A DNA stretch of 64,000 bases from Rhizobium ruizarguesonis (GTDB lineage Bacteria > Pseudomonadota > Alphaproteobacteria > Rhizobiales > Rhizobiaceae), in contig NZ_PQIG01000100.1 in assembly GCF_012349115.1 (NCBI RefSeq), positions 124,001 to 188,000 on the forward strand. Reading direction: 5' to 3'. The position numbers and the translations under genes were made by a program. The notes beneath the pieces were generated by a model that saw only the letters and a list, made by a program, of their open reading frames with translations, was not told the DNA's origin and searched no databases. Shown piece by piece: positions 36,801 to 44,606 of the stretch. Numbering within the stretch: the stretch's first letter is position 1; each line of letters starts with the position of its first letter.

Positions 36801-37313
36801 GCCGAGTTTTCCGCCGCCATCAAGCAGGGCGCGGCCAATGCGCGCCTTGCCGGTACCGTCATCTCGAAGCAGGAGCGCAAGACTCGCACCGGCAACAAGA
36901 TGGGCATCATCGTCTTCTCCGATTCTTCGGGCCAGTTCGAAGCGGTGCTCTTTTCGGAGATGCTCAACCAGTATCGCGACGTGTTGGAGTCAGGCAAATC
37001 CTTCGTGCTGACCGCGACGGGCGAGGAGCGGCCGGAGGGCATCGGCCTGCGCATCCAGACGATCCAGTCGCTGGAGGAAAAGTCGCTGCAGATGCAGAAG
37101 GCGCTGCGCGTCTATGTTCGCGATTCCGGACCGCTGAGAATGGTTGCCGGCCATTTGAACGCCAAGGGCGATGGCCTCGTTTCCTTCATCGTCATCAAGG
37201 AGGAGGGCAAACGCGAGGTGGAAGTAGCACTGCCGGAGAAATACCGCATCACACCGGAGATCGCCGCCGCCCTTCGCGCCGCCCCCGGCGTCATCGACGT
37301 CGAGCTTGTCTGA
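33819..37313 (+). CDS. dnaE: DNA polymerase III alpha subunit
   Basis: 1164-residue replicative polymerase. The PHP domain begins at HLRVHSAYSLLEGALPL; the catalytic palm shows GPGRGSGAGSLVAYAL and the metal-binding PDFDIDFCQDRREEV; the C-terminal OB domain (AGTVISKQERKTRTGNKMG) follows. Length and layout fit the major DnaE1, not the shorter SOS polymerase ImuC/DnaE2. The start at 33819 (MADTAKGS) has AAGG 6 bases upstream; a TTG in frame at 33804 is less likely. Followed by an inverted palindromic repeat. Confidence 0.95.
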   Translation: MADTAKGSTGEATGTPGFIHLRVHSAYSLLEGALPLKKILYKATGDSQPAIAITDTNNLFVALEFSQKAMEEGLQPIIGCQVSIDMEDGLETEKRGGQQALVKLPAIVLLAATDAGYERLVDLVSRAYLGGESNQAVHISASWLEEAGTEGLIALSGALTGPVDVAIKEGHPAQAEARLLTLKRLFGDRLYVELQRHGTYDKRHEQKIIGLACAHELPLVATNEAFFPTRDDYDAHDALMAVAHNAIVSDDSRFRLTPDHYLKSRAEMVKLFADLPEALENTIEIATRCSFVLKTRKPILPRFTGATDDAEEAERAEASELRRQAVEGLDMRLSTLGMSPGYEEEDYRERLDFELSVIERMRFPGYFLIVADFIKWAKQHDIPVGPGRGSGAGSLVAYALTITDVDPLRFSLLFERFLNPERVSMPDFDIDFCQDRREEVIRYVQAKYGREQVAQIITFGSLQARAALRDVGRVLEMPYGQVDKICKLVPNNPANPTPLSKAIEEEPKLQEEAAKEPVVARLLDIAQKIEGLYRHASTHAAGIVIGDRPLSKLVPMYRDPRSDMPVTQFNMKWVEQAGLVKFDFLGLKTLTVLKVAVDFVAKLGIKVDLAAIPLDDKKTYEMLSRGETVGVFQVESAGMRKALIGMKPDCIEDIIALVALYRPGPMENIPTYNARKHGDEELESIHPMIDHLLKETQGVIVYQEQVMQIAQVLSGYSLGEADLLRRAMGKKIKAEMDQQRERFVVGAVKNGVSKPQADNIFELLAKFANYGFNKSHAAAYAIVSYQTAYMKAHYPVEFLAASMTLDMSNTEKVNDFRQDAKRLGIEVIAPSVQTSFRHFETGDNRIYYALAALKGVGESAVDHIVGVRGDKPFASIEDFCLRIDPRQVNRRVLESLIYAGAFDCFDMDRAQLAAGLDRILGYAQRAQENKLSGQSDIFGSTLTSGPEKISLPPFSPWLPSERLLKEFQVLGFYLTAHPLDSYNNILQKMRVQTFAEFSAAIKQGAANARLAGTVISKQERKTRTGNKMGIIVFSDSSGQFEAVLFSEMLNQYRDVLESGKSFVLTATGEERPEGIGLRIQTIQSLEEKSLQMQKALRVYVRDSGPLRMVAGHLNAKGDGLVSFIVIKEEGKREVEVALPEKYRITPEIAAALRAAPGVIDVELV

Positions 37314-37317
37314 TCAG

Positions 37318-37425
37318 CCTAAAGCGCGTCGCGTCAATCAGGATTCATGCGCCGCGCTTTAAGTCTTTGTTTTATGCATTTCGTTATCCCAAAACCGCTG
37401 CGCACTTTTGGGCGACACGCATTAG
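37318..37425 (-). repeat. RIME-like palindromic repeat, copy 4 (inverted)
   Basis: Same family read on the minus strand: CTAATGCGTGTCGCCC...GTGCGCAGCGGTTTTGGG...ATGCATAAAACAAAG, then the GCGCG...CGCGCTTTA hairpin. It fills the gap between the convergent dnaE and L,D-transpeptidase genes. Confidence 0.8.
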
Positions 37426-37436
37426 CGTGATGGCCA

Positions 37437-38693
37437 TCACCCGCGGGTGATCGTGATGAAATCCGTGCCTTCGCCGGTCTCCCGGCCGAGGCCGGTATCG
37501 GAGATCGTCAGCGTCGAGCCGGGCGCGATGAGGGCGTCAATCTTGTGGCGGGTCTCGTCGGGGATGGCAATCCTGTTGAGCGAACGGGCGATCGGCTTGC
37601 CTGTAATGATCGAGCTTTCCTGATTGGTGATGCCAAGCCGCTTCATCGTCTCGCGGGAGAGATTGTTCTCAAGCGTGATGCCGAGCCAGTCGGCGGTGCC
37701 GGCCTTTTCATCGACCGCATGCAGCGTGAAGAAATGTGTGCCGAGCGCCAGTCCCGGATCGGCGATCGTCACCGGCGCTTCGAAGATCGGTTTGAAGGCC
37801 TGCCGCACCATGATGACGCCGTTCGGCGGCTCGCCCTTGCCAGCCGCGGCATAGACTTCTCTGAGGAGCGTGTCGGAGACCAGGCTCCTGTCGCCGGCAA
37901 ATTCCGCCGGCCGTAGCGTCTTGAAAGCCTTTATCGCCTGTACGGTCGACGAACCGAGCAAGCCGTCCGGATTGCCGGCGGGAAAACCGAGCTGGTTGAG
38001 CAGGGTCTGGATGTCGATCACCGTCTCGCGCAGCGTCCGGCGCGTAATCAGCATGCTGATCGGCTCGGACGGCGGCTCGGGTTCGGGCGCTGCAATCGGC
38101 TGCGCTACCGGCATCGGCATCGCAGCGGTATCGTTCATCGCCACCTGCACCGGCTTTTCGGGGCTGTCGGGCATAGAGGGCCGCAGTTCGACATCCGAAA
38201 GCAGCGGCATCGCCGCCGGTGCATCCGGATGGAAAAGGGTCGGATGATCGATCGGCTGCGGCACCAGTTCACCGTCGCTGATAATGACGGGGACACCGGG
38301 ATCGGTCATCCCATAAAGCATTTTTGCGAAAGCGCCCGGCATGCGCACGCAGCCATGTGAGGCCGGATAACGCGGGACCGAATTGGATTCGTGCAGCGCG
38401 ATGCCGGACCAGGTCAGCCTTTGCATGAACGGCATCGGCGCCGCCGAATAGAGGTTGGATTCGTGGTATTTCTGCTTTTCCAGCACCGAGAAGATGCCGC
38501 TCGGCGTCGTGTGGCCGTCCTTGCCGGTCGAGACCTTCGAGGTCGCGACGACCTCGGTGCCGTCATAGACCACAAGCGACTGCTTGTCCTTGGAGACGAT
38601 GATCTGCAGCGTGCGCGCATCCGCGGCAAGAGCGGGGTGCACGAGTGCGGTGGCCGACAGCAAGCCGAGGCCGAAGACGAGACGCGAGAACAT
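37437..38693 (-). CDS. L,D-transpeptidase (YkuD) with peptidoglycan-binding domain
   Basis: 418-residue exported enzyme with an N-terminal signal peptide (MFSRLVFGLGLLSATALVHP). The YkuD catalytic domain occupies about 28-160: the HESNSVPRYPASHGCVRM block carries the conserved His and the nucleophilic Cys. A Pro-rich linker follows (residues ~190-220), then a peptidoglycan-binding helical domain (TVIDIQTLLNQLGFPAG). It makes 3-3 crosslinks or attaches proteins to peptidoglycan. The ATG at 38693 is chosen over a GTG at 38726 because it puts the signal peptide at the N-terminus. It converges with dnaE. Confidence 0.87.
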   Translation of the reverse strand: MFSRLVFGLGLLSATALVHPALAADARTLQIIVSKDKQSLVVYDGTEVVATSKVSTGKDGHTTPSGIFSVLEKQKYHESNLYSAAPMPFMQRLTWSGIALHESNSVPRYPASHGCVRMPGAFAKMLYGMTDPGVPVIISDGELVPQPIDHPTLFHPDAPAAMPLLSDVELRPSMPDSPEKPVQVAMNDTAAMPMPVAQPIAAPEPEPPSEPISMLITRRTLRETVIDIQTLLNQLGFPAGNPDGLLGSSTVQAIKAFKTLRPAEFAGDRSLVSDTLLREVYAAAGKGEPPNGVIMVRQAFKPIFEAPVTIADPGLALGTHFFTLHAVDEKAGTADWLGITLENNLSRETMKRLGITNQESSIITGKPIARSLNRIAIPDETRHKIDALIAPGSTLTISDTGLGRETGEGTDFITITRG

Positions 38694-38785
38694 GAGACCC
38701 AACCATACGCAATACTTGCCCGGCACATTATGAGACGAAGTTTAAGGAAGATTTTATAGGCTGGATCGCCGGCTGCCCTCACGCG

Positions 38786-40078
38786 TTAGTGATCGCGCTT
38801 GCCGCTGCCGAAGGTGTAGCCGGTCTCGACCGTTTTCTTGCCGAACTTGTCACGCAGCTTGTCCATCGCCGCTTCGGCTGCCGCCCGCCGGCCCGATTGC
38901 CGGTCGATCAGATCGGGCGGATCGGCGCGGGCGGCATCGCCGAGATCGGTGACGCCGATGCCGATCAGGCGGAACTTCGTACCGTCTGTCTCTTTTTCGA
39001 GAAGCTCGAGCCCGGTGCGGAAGATCTTGTCGGCAAGCTGGGTCGGGTCTTCGAGCTTGCGGTTGCGGGTGCGCGATTTGAAATCGGCGGTCTTCATCTT
39101 CAGGACGACGGTATGGCCGGCAATGCCGTTTTTCTTTAGCCGCCAGGACACCTTTTCGGAAAGGTTGCGCAGGATCGGCACCAGATCGTCGTAGCGCGAT
39201 ATGTCTTCGAAGAAGGTCGTCTCGGCCGATACGCTCTTGGCCGCATCGTTGAGATGCACCTCGCGGTCGTCGACGCCGCGCGACAGCCGGGCGAGCCGCT
39301 GCCCGATACTGCCGTAGCGGCGCATCAGATCGTTTTCCTCCATCTGCTGCAGCTGGCCGATGGTGCGGATGCCGTCCGCCTCCAGCGTCGCCGCAAAGGC
39401 CTTGCCGACGCCCCAGATCGTGGTGACGGGACGCGGCGCCAGGAACTCGACCGCTTCCTCGCGGCCGATGACCGAAAAGCCGCGCGGCTTCTGCAGATCG
39501 GAGGCGACCTTGGCGAGAAATTTGCAATAGGAAAGCCCGACCGAAACGGTGATGCCGATCTCCCTTTCGATGCGACGGGCGAATTTGGCGAGCGTGCGCG
39601 CCGGCGGATCGTGATGCAGCCTCTCGGTGCCGCCGAGCTCCAGGAAGGCCTCGTCGATCGATAGCGGCTGCACCAGCGGCGTCAGATCCTGCATCATTGC
39701 GCGCACCTGCCGCCCGACCCGGACATATTTCTCCATGTCGGGGCGGATGACGATCGCTTGAGGGCATGCCTCCAGCGCCTTGAACATCGGCATGGCCGAA
39801 CGCACGCCGTGGATACGGGCGATATAGCAGGCAGTGGAAACCACACCGCGTTTGCCGCCGCCGATGATGACAGGCTTGTCGGCAAGATCAGGATTGTCGC
39901 GTTTCTCCACCGCTGCGTAGAAGGCGTCGCAATCGATATGCGCCAGCGTCAATGCATAGAGTTCGCGATGGCGCACGAGGCGGGGACTGCCGCAGGAAAC
40001 GCACCGGCGCGCCTCGCCCTTCTGCTCGGCAAGGCAGTCGCGACAGAAGCCGGGTGTCTTGTCAGGCGCGGGCGTCAT
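38786..40078 (-). CDS. dinB: DNA polymerase IV (DinB) with N-terminal zinc motif
   Basis: 430-residue Y-family translesion polymerase. Catalytic acids are in LAHIDCDAFYAAVE (Asp49 and Asp51) and in SIDEAFLEL. The finger, thumb and little-finger regions follow in normal order. An N-terminal C-x2-C...C-x2-C motif (Cys12, Cys15, Cys26, Cys29) precedes the core, a feature of rhizobial DinB proteins. The frame is open to 40108, but a LexA-type box lies at 40084-40098; the start at 40078 (MTPAPDKTPG) avoids coding through it. SOS induction is expected. No obvious ribosome site precedes 40078, so the start is not settled. Confidence 0.9.
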   Translation of the reverse strand: MTPAPDKTPGFCRDCLAEQKGEARRCVSCGSPRLVRHRELYALTLAHIDCDAFYAAVEKRDNPDLADKPVIIGGGKRGVVSTACYIARIHGVRSAMPMFKALEACPQAIVIRPDMEKYVRVGRQVRAMMQDLTPLVQPLSIDEAFLELGGTERLHHDPPARTLAKFARRIEREIGITVSVGLSYCKFLAKVASDLQKPRGFSVIGREEAVEFLAPRPVTTIWGVGKAFAATLEADGIRTIGQLQQMEENDLMRRYGSIGQRLARLSRGVDDREVHLNDAAKSVSAETTFFEDISRYDDLVPILRNLSEKVSWRLKKNGIAGHTVVLKMKTADFKSRTRNRKLEDPTQLADKIFRTGLELLEKETDGTKFRLIGIGVTDLGDAARADPPDLIDRQSGRRAAAEAAMDKLRDKFGKKTVETGYTFGSGKRDH

Positions 40079-40083
40079 GATGA

Positions 40084-40098
40084 GAACAAAGATTGAAC
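40084..40098 (-). promoter_or_regulatory. LexA-type SOS box of dinB
   Basis: Minus strand GTTCAATCTTTGTTC, a perfect GTTC-N7-GTTC repeat. It lies 6-20 bases upstream of the dinB ATG at 40078, overlapping the probable transcription start. Confidence 0.7.
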
Positions 40099-40148
40099 GA
40101 TCGGACATTACGCCTTAAGCTTCCGAGTCTCAAGAGAGGCCGGGAGCT

Positions 40149-40742
40149 TTGCCTTTGGATAACGATCTTCGTTTCGAGCCGGTAACGCCAGAACGCTGGG
40201 ACGACTTCGAAATCGTGTTCGGGCCGCAGGGTGCCTTCTATAACTGCTGGTGCGTCGCATTGCGCCTGCCGCATGCGATACGGACGAAGATGGCGGCCGA
40301 CGAACGCAAGGCGCATATGCGGGAGCGGATCGAGGCGGGTCCGCCGCCTGGCATCCTCTGTTATGCCGACGGCGTGCCGGTCGCCTGGGTGCAGGTCGGG
40401 CCGCGCCACGACGTGCCGCAGTTCAATTCGCCGCGCACCGTCTCGCGGCCGCTGGATGAGGGCGATGCGCATGATCCATCCATCTGGGCCGTCAGTTGCT
40501 TCTTCCTGCTGCCCAAACTGCGTGGCAAGGGAATGGCCCACCGTCTGCTCGCCGGCGCGATCGACTACGCGCGGCGCCAGGGAGCGCGGCTGCTCGAAGC
40601 CTGTCCGATCGATCATGTGAAGCAGTCGAAATCCGTGACGCTCTGCATCGGCTCGACGGCAGTCTTCGATGCCGCCGGTTTCGAGACTGTAGCACGGCGC
40701 AAGGATGGCCGTCCGCTCATGCGGCTGGAGCTGCGCGCGTGA
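40149..40742 (+). CDS. GNAT-like N-acetyltransferase
   Basis: 197-residue protein with an acyl-CoA-binding loop resembling the GNAT motif A (FFLLPKLRGKGMAHRLLAGAI, near residues 117-138) and a following helix with YARRQGARLLEA. Substrate unknown. The start is a TTG at 40149 (MPLDNDLRFEP); no ATG is available near the N-terminus. Divergent from dinB. Its end overlaps the convergent HAD-like gene by 26 bases. Confidence 0.75.
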   Translation: MPLDNDLRFEPVTPERWDDFEIVFGPQGAFYNCWCVALRLPHAIRTKMAADERKAHMRERIEAGPPPGILCYADGVPVAWVQVGPRHDVPQFNSPRTVSRPLDEGDAHDPSIWAVSCFFLLPKLRGKGMAHRLLAGAIDYARRQGARLLEACPIDHVKQSKSVTLCIGSTAVFDAAGFETVARRKDGRPLMRLELRA

Positions 40743-41394
40743 CAGTGCCGGAAACAAAATGCGCCTCGATGAGGGCGGCCGCATGCGTCCAGTCGGTGGC
40801 GCGCGTGATGTCGTCAGCGGCCGCCGGTGCGAAACGATGGACGGGCGAGTTCGGCATCAGGTGAATCAGCAGGCAATCGGTGACGTGATCCCTAACGGAA
40901 TGCAGATTGCGCGCCATATCATCGATGAAGACGACGGGAAGGGAGCGGCTGGCATGCAATGCGTGAACGATCGGCCCCTTGGGTTGCTCGGTGGCAAGCA
41001 GCGGAAAAAGCAGGCCCATCCTGTCGAGAAGGCGACGGCGCTGGTCCTGGAACCGTGGCTGCATGGCCGTCAGGAAAAGGATATCGGCCTCTTCCGAAAG
41101 CCGGTCGAGCGTTTCGACGACGCGGTCGAGCGGCGTCTGCCACAGCTCTTGGGCCTCGAAGAATTCCTCGATCAGCCGGCTGACCTCTTGATCCTCGATC
41201 TCCACGCCGTCCGCTTGCGAGACGATGTTGCCGTGAAGCCGGAACGATCGCGGCAGAAACGCGTGGCCCTGGCTCTGAAGGAAAAGCTGGAAGGGACCGA
41301 TGAACTGCAGCACGACGTCGTCGACGTCACAGACGATCAACGGCCGTTCGCCGAGGCGGATATGCGAGATGTCGAGTTCTGGAGCGGAGGCCAC
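40717..41394 (-). CDS. HAD-like phosphatase family protein
   Basis: 225-residue protein. The N-terminal IVCDVDDVVLQF has the hhhDxDxT/V-type HAD nucleophile motif, FLTAMQ fits motif II (Thr), and VFIDDMARNLHSV fits the acidic motif IV. Substrate unknown. GTG start at 41394, two bases after the stop of the DUF3572 gene on the same strand, so the two genes form an operon. Its 3' end overlaps the convergent GNAT gene. Confidence 0.72.
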   Translation of the reverse strand: MASAPELDISHIRLGERPLIVCDVDDVVLQFIGPFQLFLQSQGHAFLPRSFRLHGNIVSQADGVEIEDQEVSRLIEEFFEAQELWQTPLDRVVETLDRLSEEADILFLTAMQPRFQDQRRRLLDRMGLLFPLLATEQPKGPIVHALHASRSLPVVFIDDMARNLHSVRDHVTDCLLIHLMPNSPVHRFAPAAADDITRATDWTHAAALIEAHFVSGTVTRAAPAA

Positions 41395-41396
41395 GG

Positions 41397-41705
41397 TCAG
41401 TATTCTCCGGAATCGAGGCCCGGCGACGAGAAATGTTGCCAGGCCGCCGTCACCGTCTCTGGGCTGATCCCGCTCGCCGCGCAGAAGGCCATCGCCGTCG
41501 GTTCATGGTTCATCAGGAAATCCATCAGGCCGGCGAGGAATCCCGGATCGTTGACGGCGTTGCGCACCTGGCCAGGCGCTACACCCGTCAGGGCAAGAAA
41601 GCGGCCGAACATTTCGGGATCACCGGCAAGCCAGCCGAGCACGGCGATCGCCGTCTCGTGCGGGTCGGCAGCCTGTTGTTTCGAAGTCTTGAAGTTGCTT
41701 TGCAT
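41397..41705 (-). CDS. DUF3572 family protein
   Basis: 102-residue helical protein. It matches DUF3572 of Alphaproteobacteria: AIAVLGWLAGDPEMFGRFLALTG, then MNHEPTAMAFCAASGI. Function is unknown. It is upstream of the HAD-like gene in the same operon, and divergent from divK with 132 bases between them. Confidence 0.8.
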   Translation of the reverse strand: MQSNFKTSKQQAADPHETAIAVLGWLAGDPEMFGRFLALTGVAPGQVRNAVNDPGFLAGLMDFLMNHEPTAMAFCAASGISPETVTAAWQHFSSPGLDSGEY

Positions 41706-41837
41706 TTCGCTGGGTAAGTTACCTTTTCTTCAACCAAATACCGGTAGCGTGCACTATCGGTTTCACGCAGCTTTTGTCCGCATGTGCCTTTGTCATGGGA
41801 CGAACCGCTGCGCGAACGGACGTAGGGACAGCTTGTC

Positions 41838-42209
41838 ATGCCCAAACAGGTGATGATTGTAGAAGATAACGAGCTCAACATGAAGCTCTTTCGCGACCTC
41901 ATCGAGGCGTCCGGCTATACGACGATCCAGACCAGAAACGGCATGGAGGCGCTCGATCTGGCGCGCAAGCATCGCCCCGACCTCATCCTGATGGATATTC
42001 AGCTTCCCGAGGTCTCCGGCCTCGAAGTTACGAAATGGCTGAAGGAGGACGACGAGCTGCACGTGATTCCCGTCATCGCCGTGACGGCTTTCGCGATGAA
42101 GGGGGACGAGGAGCGGATCCGCCAAGGCGGCTGCGAGGCCTATGTTTCAAAGCCGATCTCGGTTCCGAAATTCATCGAGACGATCAAGACCTATCTGGGC
42201 GATGCCTGA
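41838..42209 (+). CDS. divK: Cell-division response regulator DivK
   Basis: 123-residue single-domain response regulator. The phospho-acceptor is Asp53 in LILMDIQLPEVSG; the acidic pocket is in VEDNE and the conserved Lys in VSKPIS. DivK is phosphorylated by PleC/DivJ-type kinases and controls the CtrA pathway through DivL/CckA in Alphaproteobacteria. It lies 18 bases upstream of pleD, the usual arrangement. Confidence 0.95.
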   Translation: MPKQVMIVEDNELNMKLFRDLIEASGYTTIQTRNGMEALDLARKHRPDLILMDIQLPEVSGLEVTKWLKEDDELHVIPVIAVTAFAMKGDEERIRQGGCEAYVSKPISVPKFIETIKTYLGDA

Positions 42210-42227
42210 CGCATCGGAAAGACGCTT

Positions 42228-43601
42228 ATGACTGCGCGAATACTGGTGGTTGACGATATTCCGGCCAACGTGAAGCTGCTCGAAGCGCGGCTGCTTGCGG
42301 AGTATTTCGACGTGATGACCGCAGCAGACGGCTACACGGCACTGGCGATCTGCGAGCGCAACCAGGTCGATCTCATTCTGCTCGACATCATGATGCCTGG
42401 CATAGACGGTTTCGAGGTCTGCGAGCGGCTGAAGGCCAGCCAGAAGACCGCCCATATTCCAGTCGTCATGGTCACCGCGCTCGACCAGCCGACCGATCGC
42501 GTACGCGGCCTGAAGGCTGGCGCTGACGATTTTCTCACCAAGCCGGTCAACGATCTGCAGCTGATCTCCCGGGTGAAGAGCCTGCTACGGCTGAAGACGT
42601 TGAGCGATGAGCTGCGCATCCGCGCCGACACCGCCCATACGATGGGCATCGACGACCTCACGCGGGCAGGGGAGGGTCGCGCCGACGAGACCGCTCAGGT
42701 CCTGCTCGTCGACGGCCGCGCCAATTCGCAGGAGCGCATCATCAAGGCGCTGAAGCCCGTCGCCGACGTCCTTGCCCTCTCCGATCCGCAGGCCGCCCTG
42801 TTCGAGGCGGCCGAAAGCGCGTTTGATCTCGTCATCGTCAACGCCAACTTCGACGATTACGATCCGCTTCGCCTCTGTTCGCAGCTGCGCTCGCTGGAGC
42901 GCACCCGTTTCCTGCCGATTCTGATCATCACAGAGCAGGGCGCTGACGAGATGGTCGTGCGCGCGCTCGATCTCGGCGTCAACGACTACATCATCCGCCC
43001 GGTCGATCCCAACGAACTGGTTGCCCGCAGCCTGACGCAGATCCGCCGCAAGCGCTACAACGACCGCCTGCGCGCCAGCGTCAAGCAGACGATCGAGCTT
43101 GCCGTGACCGATCCGCTGACCGGCCTTTATAACCGGCGCTATCTCGACAATCACCTGAACGTGCTCTTCAACCGTTCGATGGCGCGGGGCAGGCCGCTTT
43201 CGGTGCTGATCACCGATATCGACCGCTTCAAGCAAGTGAACGACACCTACGGCCATGACGGCGGCGACGAGGTGCTGCGGGAATTCGCAAATCGCGTCCG
43301 TTCGACCATCCGCGGTGCCGATCTTGCCTGCCGCTATGGTGGGGAGGAATTCGTCGTCGTGATGCCCGACACCTCGCCGGAAATTGCCGCTACTGTCGCC
43401 GAGCGCCTGCGCGCGGCGATCGAAAGCGCTCCCTTTATGCTGAAACACTCCGGTGAAGCGCTAAATGTCACTGCTTCCTTCGGCATCGCCTCGCGTATTG
43501 CATCGGTGCTGACCCCGGACCAGCTGATGAAGCAGGCGGATCTGGCTCTTTACGAGGCCAAGAACACCGGCCGCAACCGTGTGGTCGCCGCGGCGGCGTG
43601 A
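42228..43601 (+). CDS. pleD: Diguanylate cyclase response regulator PleD
   Basis: 457-residue protein with two receiver domains (about 2-120 and 155-270) and a C-terminal GGDEF domain (about 280-455). The first receiver has the phosphorylated Asp in LILLDIMMPGIDG; the second is an adaptor and lacks a clear phospho-Asp motif. The active site is RYGGEEF, and the inhibitory I-site RGAD lies five residues before it, so product inhibition by c-di-GMP is expected. Phosphorylation leads to dimerisation and c-di-GMP synthesis during cell-cycle progression. Confidence 0.95.
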   Translation: MTARILVVDDIPANVKLLEARLLAEYFDVMTAADGYTALAICERNQVDLILLDIMMPGIDGFEVCERLKASQKTAHIPVVMVTALDQPTDRVRGLKAGADDFLTKPVNDLQLISRVKSLLRLKTLSDELRIRADTAHTMGIDDLTRAGEGRADETAQVLLVDGRANSQERIIKALKPVADVLALSDPQAALFEAAESAFDLVIVNANFDDYDPLRLCSQLRSLERTRFLPILIITEQGADEMVVRALDLGVNDYIIRPVDPNELVARSLTQIRRKRYNDRLRASVKQTIELAVTDPLTGLYNRRYLDNHLNVLFNRSMARGRPLSVLITDIDRFKQVNDTYGHDGGDEVLREFANRVRSTIRGADLACRYGGEEFVVVMPDTSPEIAATVAERLRAAIESAPFMLKHSGEALNVTASFGIASRIASVLTPDQLMKQADLALYEAKNTGRNRVVAAAA

Positions 43602-44062
43602 CGAATCACTTGCGGCCATACGCGCCATTTGCGGGTTTTCCACTGCGGTAAGCGAATTGTTACCGATTTTTAATCTTCGCCTGTGCAACGCGGGGCGAAA
43701 AATTTGGAATTCAATAGCCCAAAAATGGACTCGCCGCGTTGCTGCGGATGTGTTGGCGCTAGATAGTCTTCAGAGCGTCAGGCCGTAGCTCAAAATGAAA
43801 CGAAGACTATAAAAAATGCCTGCCGCCAACCGGGTCAAATAGATTGCGGCGACGTCACCTCACGTAAGGGGAGGGCAGGCGTAAGTTGTTAAGTTATATT
43901 GTCGAATTTCTTCGAAGGGTGAAGCGCTACGCTTCAAGCTCAAGCAGAGCCGATCAATCTTTGTATGTCCCAAATCTGGACTTTTAACCATAGAATCAAG
44001 ATAAGAAAATTCATCATTAAGAATTTGTTGATTTTCTTTCATTTTTGCGCAAATTATCGGCT

Positions 44063-44251
44063 CATAAGAGAAGCGCTCCCGTTGAGGAGTTGTCGATACC
44101 CCATGATGCTCAGGTCCGCCGCATCTCCTGGGTCGTGGGGTCGGTCGGCTAGTAGGCAAGTTATAGCGGTTCCTCGTGCCGTTTTGCATGCTGGCCGACC
44201 CCCTTTCAAGAAAACGCCGCCACTTCCCGAAGATGGAAGGGCGGCGTTTTG
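44063..44251 (+). ncRNA. Candidate small RNA with competing hairpins and terminator
   Basis: A possible promoter TTGATT-N17-AAATTA lies at 44028-44056. The transcript would contain hairpin A (44098-44106 with 44133-44141), hairpin B (44137-44149 with 44190-44202; 13 bp with two wobbles) and a terminator (44211-44250). Hairpins A and B share GGGGT at 44137-44141 and exclude each other. No gene follows on this strand, so a regulatory leader role is unlikely and a stand-alone RNA is more plausible. No known RNA family was recognised. Confidence 0.4.
44211..44251. terminator. Strong bidirectional terminator hairpin
   Basis: AAAACGCCGCC (44211-44221) pairs with GGCGGCGTTTT (44240-44250), with an inner CTTCC/GGAAG stem. 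A-run on one side and TTTTGT on the other. Confidence 0.75.
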
Positions 44252-44292
44252 TCTGTTTGCGCTATCATTTTTCAAAGACCACAAACCGGCAA

Positions 44293-44324
44293 TAAAAAAC
44301 GCGCACCGAAGGCGCGCGCTTTTG
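44293..44324 (-). terminator. Terminator of rpmG
   Basis: On the minus strand GCGCGCGCC TTCGG TGCGCG forms a GC-rich hairpin with one mismatch, followed by TTTTTTATT. It lies 23 bases after the rpmG stop. Confidence 0.75.
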
Positions 44325-44346
44325 TGAAATCCGTCAGGCCAAGTGA

Positions 44347-44514
44347 TTACTTGATCTTGGTTTCCTTGAACTCGACATGCTTCTTTGCAACCGGGTCGTA
44401 CTTCGTCTTCGTCATCTTGTCCGTCATCGTACGGCTGTTCTTCGTGGTGACGTAGAAGAAACCGGTGTCGGCTGTCGACAGCAGCTTGATCTTGATTGTT
44501 GTAGCCTTGGCCAT
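44347..44514 (-). CDS. rpmG: 50S ribosomal protein L33
   Basis: 55-residue ribosomal protein with the family core TIKIKLLSTADTGFFYVTTKN. It has no cysteines, so it is the zinc-independent form. The ATG at 44514 gives the usual MAKATTIKIKL start; a longer in-frame extension upstream is not used. Terminated by the hairpin at 44293-44324. Confidence 0.96.
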   Translation of the reverse strand: MAKATTIKIKLLSTADTGFFYVTTKNSRTMTDKMTKTKYDPVAKKHVEFKETKIK

Positions 44515-44606
44515 GGTCGTCCTGCCTTTAAGAAAATGAAAGCCGTGGAAGCCGGATGGGCTCCACGGCAAATCCTGGCGCGAAACTACGAATCCCGCCC
44601 GAAAAG

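Larger units (their letters stand above)
43602..44346 (+). other. Long AT-rich gene-free region between pleD and rpmG
   Basis: 745 bases with unusually low GC for this genome, lowest at about 43860-44060. It contains a nested stem-loop at 43763-43810 (ATAGTCTTC/GAAGACTAT outside, GAGC/GCTC inside), an inverted repeat GCCTGCC/GGCAGGC near 43820-43880, and a structured candidate small RNA ending in the terminator at 44211. A 109-codon frame on the minus strand (43860-44189) is not accepted as a gene. Confidence 0.5.

Noticed and set aside
41722..41738. Possible CtrA site (TTAC-N7-TCAA) upstream of divK
   Set aside because: Two mismatches to TTAA-N7-TTAA; too weak to report as a site.
43860..44189. 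109-codon open frame on the minus strand, with an AT-rich 60-codon part from 44042
   Set aside because: No ribosome binding site, no family resemblance, codon use unlike the genome, and it overlaps the structured RNA candidate. Kept only as part of an odd AT-rich region.
44137..44202. tRNA-like fold with a GGGGTCG/CGACCCC acceptor
   Set aside because: Only 66 bases, no T-arm sequence of the GGTTCGAATCC type and no credible anticodon arm.
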